Positions 7,900 to 13,633 of a stretch of DNA of 36,155 bases are shown piece by piece. The notes below the pieces were generated by a model. It ran no database searches. It was not told where the DNA came from and saw only the letters and a list, made by a program, of their open reading frames with translations. Origin of the DNA: Thermoplasmata archaeon (GTDB lineage Archaea; Thermoplasmatota; Thermoplasmata; GCA-020350865); NCBI GenBank assembly GCA_020351895.1, contig CP070672.1:129819-165973 (forward strand). Direction: 5' to 3'. Position numbers and translations under genes: made by a program. The first letter of the stretch is position 1. Every line of letters starts with the position of its first letter.

Positions 7900-8916
7900 T
7901 TACTTTTCTTCATTTTCCAGGGAAACGGTTTTTAAAGAGTCCTTTCCACAGACAAAACAGCCCATATTTCTACTGAGTGGCATTATTGAATAATTGCTCT
8001 TCAGAAAGTCCATCAAAAGAACTCCCTTTAAAGTGGGCAAGCCTGCTATGATCTTCATTGCCTCGTTGGCCTGCACCCCTGCAACAATGGAGCCTACAGT
8101 GGAAAAGGAGGCAATGGCTCCGAACTCGAGGCCCTCGCATGGATTTGAAAGCTCCATTATCTCGGCATACCTATCCATTGGGATATTGCATGCTAGACAC
8201 GGTCCATTAGGTATGTATGTCTGAATTCTGCCTTGAAACTCCTTAACACCTCCATCGATTAGAGGAATGGCATTCTTGACACAGAAAGAGACCAGCCAAA
8301 TCCTGGTTGGCATGTTGTCCAAGGCACTTAGAATCACGTCACATTTTAATTGCTCAGAATCGCATTCCTCCACTCTGGCAGATAGTGCTTCTATCTCTGC
8401 ATAGGGGCTGTTTGTTCCGATCTTTTCCGCCAGAACCTCTGCCTTGTTCCTGCCGATGTCCTCCTTTTCAAATAGGCCCCTGCTCACATTGGAGAACTCC
8501 ACATCATCATAATCAACTATCAACACCTTGCCAAAACCCAGCCACACAAGGTTTTTTACGATCTCATTTCCCAAAGCCCCGGCTCCCACAACCAGGGCTT
8601 TTGCCTCTCTCAACAGCCTTTGTTTATCTTTGAGTGCTATCATCTGCCTTGCCCAGATGTAGTCAACAATCACGATTTTTAAGGGTTTTTCAAGTTCCTC
8701 CCTCTCATCCTTATAATCCTCTAGCTCCTCGGCGGAAATTGGAATCAGGTCCTCATCCACATCCACGAATATCAGGTTGGTAAATTCGGGTTCGATTCCC
8801 AGCTTTTTGCAGATCTTGTCCTTTAGATCCTCCTCGCTCTCATAGTTTACCTTAAAAGAAGCTACAGAGGGCATCACTGCCTTGATCCTCTTATTATTTT
8901 GTTGGTTTTCAGTCAT
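7900..8916 (-). CDS. E1-like ubiquitin-activating enzyme (ThiF/MoeB/Uba4 superfamily) with N-terminal beta-grasp-like extension
   Basis: The 338-residue protein has the ATP-binding GAGALG at 111-116, Asp135 and the YDDVEFSNVSRGLF motif, Lys158, the ALDNMPTR motif at 198-205, two CxxC zinc pairs (240/243 and 320/323), and Cys260 in SNPCEGLEFG, which aligns with the thioester cysteine of MOCS3/Uba4-type E1s. It should adenylate the C-terminal glycine of the ubiquitin-like protein encoded two genes upstream and pass it to the E2. Residues 15-85 form an extra domain with a possible beta-grasp or PB1-like pattern (SFKVNYE, LKDKICKKLGI, VDVDEDLIPISAEEL). ATG 8916 overlaps the E2 stop (ATGA) and has AGGAG 7 nt upstream, so translation is probably coupled. 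Confidence 0.9.
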   Translation of the reverse strand: MTENQQNNKRIKAVMPSVASFKVNYESEEDLKDKICKKLGIEPEFTNLIFVDVDEDLIPISAEELEDYKDEREELEKPLKIVIVDYIWARQMIALKDKQRLLREAKALVVGAGALGNEIVKNLVWLGFGKVLIVDYDDVEFSNVSRGLFEKEDIGRNKAEVLAEKIGTNSPYAEIEALSARVEECDSEQLKCDVILSALDNMPTRIWLVSFCVKNAIPLIDGGVKEFQGRIQTYIPNGPCLACNIPMDRYAEIMELSNPCEGLEFGAIASFSTVGSIVAGVQANEAMKIIAGLPTLKGVLLMDFLKSNYSIMPLSRNMGCFVCGKDSLKTVSLENEEK

Positions 8917-9410
8917 TCTTTTTTCTCCTGTTCCCACTCCACAATGGGCTCAAGAAAGACCCTTTTTGGAAATCCATAGGCCTTGCAAACCTTTGCTGCA
9001 GAAATGCATTTTTGATTGGGATATGTGTTGTCTGGGTTCGGATCCGAGAGAAGAAAATAGAGGGCATTAACCACTGCAGGCAATGTGGTTTTCGGGGTCC
9101 ATTCTTTGCCTAAGATGCTTATGCACACCATACCCTTTTTTTGGGGTATGATATTGGGATGGGGGATATCGGTAATCCAGGTGACTGCAGGAGGTTTGAA
9201 GGGATGAAGTGAATGAAGCTCCATTTTGAACTTGTGCCATTTCACATACTCTGTGAAGGGCCAAATGCCCTGTTTGGCCAGGGTTTTCACATGGCCCCTC
9301 TTGCAACGCACCATACCCGAAAACAGCGCATCTCCCATCCTTGATACCAAGGGAAACTGCTGCTTTAGATATTCATATTCGTCGTCTATCTTTTTTATGT
9401 TCAAAGCCAT
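8913..9410 (-). CDS. E2-like ubiquitin-conjugating enzyme (UBC fold)
   Basis: The 165-residue protein carries the E2 hallmark block: HPN at 84-86, the presumed thioester Cys96 in GMVCISILGKEW, WTP at 104-106, and LLSDPNPD downstream, as in eukaryotic E2s. The length is close to that of a classical single-domain E2. It would accept the ubiquitin-like protein from the adjacent E1 and transfer it to lysines of targets, perhaps with help from another factor. An N-terminal Cys36/His40 pair (CKRGH) is extra. Its TGA overlaps the E1 ATG, and the ubiquitin-like gene ends 32 nt upstream, so the three form one transcription unit. I see no RING domain in or fused to it. Confidence 0.92.
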   Translation of the reverse strand: MALNIKKIDDEYEYLKQQFPLVSRMGDALFSGMVRCKRGHVKTLAKQGIWPFTEYVKWHKFKMELHSLHPFKPPAVTWITDIPHPNIIPQKKGMVCISILGKEWTPKTTLPAVVNALYFLLSDPNPDNTYPNQKCISAAKVCKAYGFPKRVFLEPIVEWEQEKKE

Positions 9411-9442
9411 CCCCAGAAGGATGAGATCATTAATACCTATTC

Positions 9443-9688
9443 TTACTTTCCACCTACAATGTCCAGGGGCATTATGGCAAGTTGGCTATTTTCCGCGATT
9501 CCCAGCTCTGCAATGGTTCTGTTTTCATCCAATACTTCTCCACCATACATCAGGGCCACACCGGAACCATCTATACCGAATGCCCTGCAGACCTCTCTCT
9601 TCAGATCCTTTATCCTATGATTGGGAAGTACATCTATCTCTGCCAGCCCTGCCTCTTCCCCTATGGGTGCCTGTACCATTACTTTCAT
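9443..9688 (-). CDS. Ubiquitin-like modifier protein with C-terminal Gly-Gly-Lys
   Basis: The 81-residue protein matches ubiquitin along its length: MKVMVQAP at the start, IKDLKREVCRAFGI for the central helix, LMYGGEVLDENRTIAELGI for strands 3 to 4, and NSQLAIMPLDIVGG at the end. The diglycine (79-80) is followed by one lysine, so the last residue must be cut off before activation; the adjacent JAMM protease is the natural candidate. Lysines are at 2, 27, 30 and 81, and ubiquitin's Arg72/Arg74 positions are not basic here. I prefer ATG 9688 because it aligns with ubiquitin Met1 and has AGGGGG upstream; ATG 9697 is in frame and adds three residues. Confidence 0.92.
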   Translation of the reverse strand: MKVMVQAPIGEEAGLAEIDVLPNHRIKDLKREVCRAFGIDGSGVALMYGGEVLDENRTIAELGIAENSQLAIMPLDIVGGK

Positions 9689-9725
9689 GTCTTTCATCCC
9701 CCTAATTCTCTTTCTAAACTATTTT

Positions 9726-11015
9726 CTATCGATTATGGAGTATGTTAACCGTTATCATCTCCTCATCCATATATAGATTCCTATCCTCAGCCTCGACTTT
9801 GATTGTATATGTGCCGTTTCGGAATTGGTTGGTGTCCCAGTTGGTTACATAAACAAGCTCCCCTACATACCTGGTTTCACCTATTTTACTCCAATTTATA
9901 GTCGAGTTCTCATAATAAAATCCGACACTGTATATATTGTTCTCATTATCTTTCACCTCTGCATAAATAGTGATGTTTCCATCAATTGTCTGTCTATTTC
10001 TAGGGTCTAAAAACCTCACAGATGGCGGGTCTGGGGTGTTGTCAATAATAAAAGGCTCTGAATCCTTTTCCCAGGTATGATCCAGGGAATCTGAGAAGTT
10101 CACCTTGATCTGATGAATTCCTTCGGAATATCTATTGGTACTGAATATAAGGGTGTATGTATCATTGACAGGTGCTGAATCGTTTCCCAGAAACACCCAG
10201 CCTCCACCTCTTAGGCTCAAATAGAAACTTAATCCTTCCCCTGTGATTTTTCCTTCCACAACTGTTACATTGGCATGAATTTCTATCAAATTATCAAATA
10301 TGGAAACATTCTGCTGGTTCTTTTCTCTTTCACCTACAAGCGAGACATTGTCAACACTGGAGAACTTAGGCTCTTCTTGGATGTACCTCCACAAAATAAA
10401 ACTCCCAATGGCCACACATACTATGGCAACAGCGAGTCCCACTGCTATCAATTTCGTACTCGAGCTTGTGGGTTCAAATGGAGGGGGCATCACTACCTTT
10501 GTTCTCCTTGCTTTTTTTTTGGCCTTTTTGGGAATTTCAGGGGGAGATGAGAATCTCTCTGGTATCATCTCTTCCTCCTCATCATAAACATGTACCTGAT
10601 TTTTCTCCAGCTGGATCGTACCCTCTGGATCAAGAATTGTAAAGAAACCGAAATCCTCATCGTCAGGATCCACGATCAATGCAGTGACTTTGGAGGAAAA
10701 CTGCTGAAGGGTATTTTGGGTGTTGACGTCTGTTTGGGACATGAATATGCCGAAGCCTGGATGGGAGTGATACCAGCCAACGATGGTTCCCGATATCTCG
10801 CCTTTCAGTATCTTGTCTGTCACCTCTGCAATGGTTTTTGGAGGTAAGGAGGCTCTCGTATTATCTGATTCATGCTCACCCGAAACAGCGTCTTCAATCA
10901 GTATGGTATGTTCCTCGATATTGCCCACAAGAATTCCGATGATCTCCTTATCCGTTGATTTCGCCCTATCCATTACCTTGTTTAGAACGCTCCTGGAGAT
11001 GCTGACATAAAACAT
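9726..11015 (-). CDS. Membrane-anchored JAMM/MPN+ metalloprotease with Ig-like ectodomain
   Basis: The 429-residue protein begins with an MPN+ domain (about 1-145) holding the complete JAMM site: Glu24, His83-Ser-His85-Pro, Ser93 and Asp96. This Zn protease fold, as in Rpn11 and CSN5, cuts isopeptide bonds or C-terminal extensions of ubiquitin-like proteins. A proline/basic linker (KKAKKKARR at 163-171) leads to a membrane segment (189-209), then an ectodomain of about 215 residues with at least two Ig-like units and many N-x-S/T sites. The positive flank puts the protease in the cytoplasm. It is the first gene of the operon, ending 29 nt before the ubiquitin-like protein's first ATG, so it probably processes and recycles that modifier. 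Confidence 0.92.
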   Translation of the reverse strand: MFYVSISRSVLNKVMDRAKSTDKEIIGILVGNIEEHTILIEDAVSGEHESDNTRASLPPKTIAEVTDKILKGEISGTIVGWYHSHPGFGIFMSQTDVNTQNTLQQFSSKVTALIVDPDDEDFGFFTILDPEGTIQLEKNQVHVYDEEEEMIPERFSSPPEIPKKAKKKARRTKVVMPPPFEPTSSSTKLIAVGLAVAIVCVAIGSFILWRYIQEEPKFSSVDNVSLVGEREKNQQNVSIFDNLIEIHANVTVVEGKITGEGLSFYLSLRGGGWVFLGNDSAPVNDTYTLIFSTNRYSEGIHQIKVNFSDSLDHTWEKDSEPFIIDNTPDPPSVRFLDPRNRQTIDGNITIYAEVKDNENNIYSVGFYYENSTINWSKIGETRYVGELVYVTNWDTNQFRNGTYTIKVEAEDRNLYMDEEMITVNILHNR

Positions 11016-11061
11016 GCAAACACATCTTTGCGACTACGAATCATGCTAAGGTTTTATCCCG

Positions 11062-11070
11062 TTAAATACT
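11062..11070 (-). promoter_or_regulatory. Operon promoter (TATA box) for JAMM-Ubl-E2-E1
   Basis: Minus-strand AGTATTTAA lies about 47-55 nt before the JAMM ATG, giving a start of transcription near 11040 and a leader of about 25 nt. No other strong TATA element stands between the JAMM, Ubl, E2 and E1 genes, which supports one transcript. Confidence 0.5.
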
Positions 11071-11099
11071 TTTTTACTTTTATCCTCTGTGGACATACT

Positions 11100-12095
11100 T
11101 TACCGATTCTTAGGCCCCAATTTGGAGGAAGTTATGGTTTTTATTTCCTCCCGGCTTTCTTTTTTTTTACTCTTTTTCTTTTTCATATATTTCATTGAAG
11201 CCGAGATAACTACAACTGGTATTAATATGATGCATATGACCAGAGGTATCTCTAGATGGTCAGGGATGCCATTTCCATTATAATCTTTATCCTCATTATC
11301 GCCTATTCCGTCCCTATCGGTATCTCTCCACTCTTTTGGATTAATTGGGAACCAGTCATTTCTATCAGAGTGGCCATCATTGTCATCATCCGAATCTGAA
11401 TAATCGCTTAAACCATCACAGTCAGTGTCCAAGTCAAAAGGAATCTGGATGTAGGAATTAAAAGGGCTGCAATCTATTACATAGTTTACGGTGAGGTTGT
11501 CTGTTCTGGAAACACCTAACTCTATTGTTCCATTAATCAAGTCAATAGGTTCTCCTGTGGTGGATGTAGATTCTAGATTCCAAAACTCCAGGTCCTCAGT
11601 ATAATCCGCTATATATTCATAGTTATTATCGCCATCGCTATCAACTCTCAATTGGTATGTAATATTAAAATCAGGGATTGAATAATCCCATGGATCTATC
11701 CAAGTATTCAAAGAAAAGTCCCATTCTATATCAGGATTATAAAATCTTTCCATAATCCTGGTAATTGAAAAAGTGATATTTTCGTTCGGCCCTATTTCTA
11801 CTGAGCTATCCCAATAAGTCTCCTGTCCAAAAATATCTTCATTATAAGCGTAAATATCCAGGTCATAATAGTAAGAATCATAGTCATCATAGTAAAAATA
11901 ATCCGGATTATGTCCAAAATATAACATAAGTTCGCCCGAAGTTTGGTTGATACCAGGATACAACCATATAGAACCATGGAAGTAATGACCACTAGGTTGA
12001 TAGTAATAGGGGCGGACATCTTTTGATACCACATTCGGAGTTGAAGCCAATAATAAAATCAATACGATGCACACAATAGGTAATTTCACCCTCAT
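11100..12095 (-). CDS. Surface protein with thrombospondin type-3-like Ca-binding repeats and C-terminal anchor
   Basis: The 331-residue protein has a signal peptide (about 3-20), a Tyr/Asp-rich extracytoplasmic region of about 190 residues, then acidic repeats (DTDCDGLSDYSDSDDDNDG, DTDRDGIGDNED, DYNGNGIPDHLE) typical of calcium-binding TSP3-like linkers at about 225-280, a membrane segment (about 281-300), and a basic cytoplasmic tail rich in Lys. The topology is mostly outside with a short inner tail. It starts with its own promoter and lies upstream of the JAMM gene in the same direction, about 85 nt away, but a promoter for the operon intervenes. The N-terminal region is not recognised. 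Confidence 0.75.
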   Translation of the reverse strand: MRVKLPIVCIVLILLLASTPNVVSKDVRPYYYQPSGHYFHGSIWLYPGINQTSGELMLYFGHNPDYFYYDDYDSYYYDLDIYAYNEDIFGQETYWDSSVEIGPNENITFSITRIMERFYNPDIEWDFSLNTWIDPWDYSIPDFNITYQLRVDSDGDNNYEYIADYTEDLEFWNLESTSTTGEPIDLINGTIELGVSRTDNLTVNYVIDCSPFNSYIQIPFDLDTDCDGLSDYSDSDDDNDGHSDRNDWFPINPKEWRDTDRDGIGDNEDKDYNGNGIPDHLEIPLVICIILIPVVVISASMKYMKKKKSKKKESREEIKTITSSKLGPKNR

Positions 12096-12126
12096 GGTTT
12101 TATACCCCTTAAAACATGGAAGGTGT

Positions 12127-12134
12127 AATATATC
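12127..12134 (-). promoter_or_regulatory. TATA box for the TSP3-repeat surface protein gene
   Basis: Minus-strand GATATATTA centres about 35 nt before ATG 12095, which gives a leader of about 9 nt. Confidence 0.5.
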
Positions 12135-12142
12135 CTAGTGGT

Positions 12143-13294
12143 TTAGATTCTGATCATGCCTATATCGTACTCGACTTCCCCATTTTCAGGTATGTACACT
12201 TCTCCATGGTGGTCCTGATAACCATCCGACTTGCAAAACACTCGGTAATTTCCCGCAGGAATGCCGATGATCCTGTAGTTACCTCCCATGTCGGTCCAAG
12301 TGGAAATTGCGAAGTTCTCGTTTGATATCTCAATGTAAGGATCAAAGCCCTGCCTGGTTGTGGCATCTCTTACCACACCATACATGACGCCTCCCTCGAC
12401 CTCGGCATTCTCTTTATAGATTGTAATCGTCACCATATCGGAGGCTGTTTTACCGAAATTGTCCTCCACAACAAGCTCAACTTCATGGACTCCCACAGGC
12501 AAAAGATAGCTTAAAACAGATCTTGCGCTGCCTATCCATTCTGTGCCCAGATACCAGGAATACTTAACAATTGTGCCATCTGGATCGTATGAGCCTGAGC
12601 CATCAAGGTACACTGGATTCTTCTCGAAAGCCATCTGGTCGCATCCAGCATCTGCTATTGGAGCTTCATTGGGAGTTCCATGGATTACGGTGACGTATAG
12701 TGGCTCAGTTGGGCCATCGTATAGAATTTCCTGTGTGGAAGGTAAGAATCCAGAAGCTGTGGCACCGCTATTTAATACATAATCACCTGCCTTTGAAAAT
12801 ACACCTTCGATGATACCAATCCTAAGTAATAGAGTGGCTTGTGCCTTTGACTCAAGAATACCCACATCCCATGTCAGTGAGGTACCACTATTATCCCCGA
12901 TCTCAATTCTAACATCTCCCTGGGATGGTGTAAACTCGGTTAGCTCGAATTCACTGGGTATGGTATCCTTCACAACCACATCCATGATTGTTGATTTGGA
13001 GATCGTTTGAGTTGTTTCATAATCAATCCCTTCACTTCTGGTTGCATAAAAAACTATAGGTTCTTCAACATCTGGCTCCACAACCTCAACATCTTCATCG
13101 AGATTGTTGGTAACAGTGATTTCAAGTTCCCAAAGAGCCTGATCCCCTAAAACAACCACAACTGGACCTGAGATTCTATCCTTCTGAACCTCAAGAGGTT
13201 TAACGTCATTGCAGCAATCCTCGTTGGAGGGAACCATAGCTACAACTGTAAAAGCAGCGCCCAGGAAAATTACCATTATTAACAAGGACTTCAA
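12143..13294 (-). CDS. Secreted protein with DUF11-like, PKD and carboxypeptidase-regulatory-like domains
   Basis: The 383-residue protein has a signal peptide (about 1-19), a CC pair at about 27-28, a DUF11/conserved-repeat-like beta domain (about 50-205, with VVVKDTIPSEFELTEFTPS), a PKD domain (about 208-297, with YLDGSGSYDPDGTIVKYSW), and a C-terminal carboxypeptidase-regulatory-like domain (about 303-383, with GGNYRIIGIPAGNYRV). No C-terminal anchor is seen. The start is TTG 13294 with a purine-rich GGGGAAGGAAG upstream; an internal ATG at residue 7 would cut into the signal peptide. Such proteins act as adhesive or structural surface parts; no enzyme activity is evident. Confidence 0.78.
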   Translation of the reverse strand: MKSLLIMVIFLGAAFTVVAMVPSNEDCCNDVKPLEVQKDRISGPVVVVLGDQALWELEITVTNNLDEDVEVVEPDVEEPIVFYATRSEGIDYETTQTISKSTIMDVVVKDTIPSEFELTEFTPSQGDVRIEIGDNSGTSLTWDVGILESKAQATLLLRIGIIEGVFSKAGDYVLNSGATASGFLPSTQEILYDGPTEPLYVTVIHGTPNEAPIADAGCDQMAFEKNPVYLDGSGSYDPDGTIVKYSWYLGTEWIGSARSVLSYLLPVGVHEVELVVEDNFGKTASDMVTITIYKENAEVEGGVMYGVVRDATTRQGFDPYIEISNENFAISTWTDMGGNYRIIGIPAGNYRVFCKSDGYQDHHGEVYIPENGEVEYDIGMIRI

Positions 13295-13342
13295 CGTCTC
13301 GCTTCCTTCCCCATTGATTGTATCACAACCTTTTATTTTTCG

Positions 13343-13352
13343 AATATATATG
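13343..13352 (-). promoter_or_regulatory. TATA box for the PKD-domain protein gene
   Basis: Minus-strand CATATATATT about 50-58 nt before the TTG start gives transcription near 13321 and a leader of about 27 nt. Confidence 0.45.
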
Positions 13353-13404
13353 ATTTTTAAGACTTAAATAATTATTGGTATGGTTAGGTAAGGGTTTTAT
13401 GAAA

Positions 13405-13457
13405 GGTTGGAGGGGATATATCATCAACTTTACCCGCCATCCATATCCCCCTCCACC
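13405..13457. repeat. Imperfect inverted repeat in the divergent intergenic region
   Basis: GGTTGGAGGGGATAT (13405-13419) pairs with ATATCCCCCTCCACC (13443-13457) with one bulge and one mismatch and a loop of about 23 nt. It lies between divergently transcribed genes in a 339-bp gene-free stretch (13295-13633), away from both TATA boxes. It could be a protein-binding site or a small RNA hairpin; nothing else in the stretch looks coding. Confidence 0.35.
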
Positions 13458-13559
13458 CCCCTAAAAATACAAATTATGGATGAAGATTTGTTCCTCTTTC
13501 CCCTCCAATTACATCCTTCTCCTCCACTTTGATTTTTGCTCTCACTAATTATCTTCTAC

Positions 13560-13601
13560 TCGCGAAGAGAAACAGTAACAAAAAAAGCTAGTTCGCGAAG
13601 A
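13560..13601 (+). promoter_or_regulatory. Two copies of TCGCGAAGA upstream of the permease TATA box (candidate operators)
   Basis: TCGCGAAGA occurs at 13560-13568 and 13593-13601, 33 bp apart (about three helical turns). The second copy, with TTCGCGAA as a perfect palindrome at 13592-13599, touches the TATA box. The spacing on one face of the helix and the position suit a repressor or activator site. The regulator is unknown. Confidence 0.45.
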
Positions 13602-13602
13602 A

Positions 13603-13610
13603 AATATATA
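13603..13610 (+). promoter_or_regulatory. TATA box for the FtsX-type permease gene (leaderless)
   Basis: AATATATA at 13603-13610 is centred 27 bp before ATG 13634, so the transcript probably starts at or within 2-3 nt of the start codon. Confidence 0.55.
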
Positions 13611-13633
13611 CAACCTCCACATATATCGAACAT

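Noticed and set aside
7900..8916. Reading the E1-like gene as an ordinary MoeB/ThiF for molybdopterin or thiamine synthesis
   Set aside because: The adjacent E2, GG-type ubiquitin-like and JAMM genes, with overlapping start/stop codons, fit protein conjugation much better; no moa/mob or thi genes are nearby.
8932..8937. Upstream GTG start for the E1 gene at 8937
   Set aside because: ATG 8916 has AGGAG at good distance and overlaps the E2 stop, so the extra seven residues are not supported.
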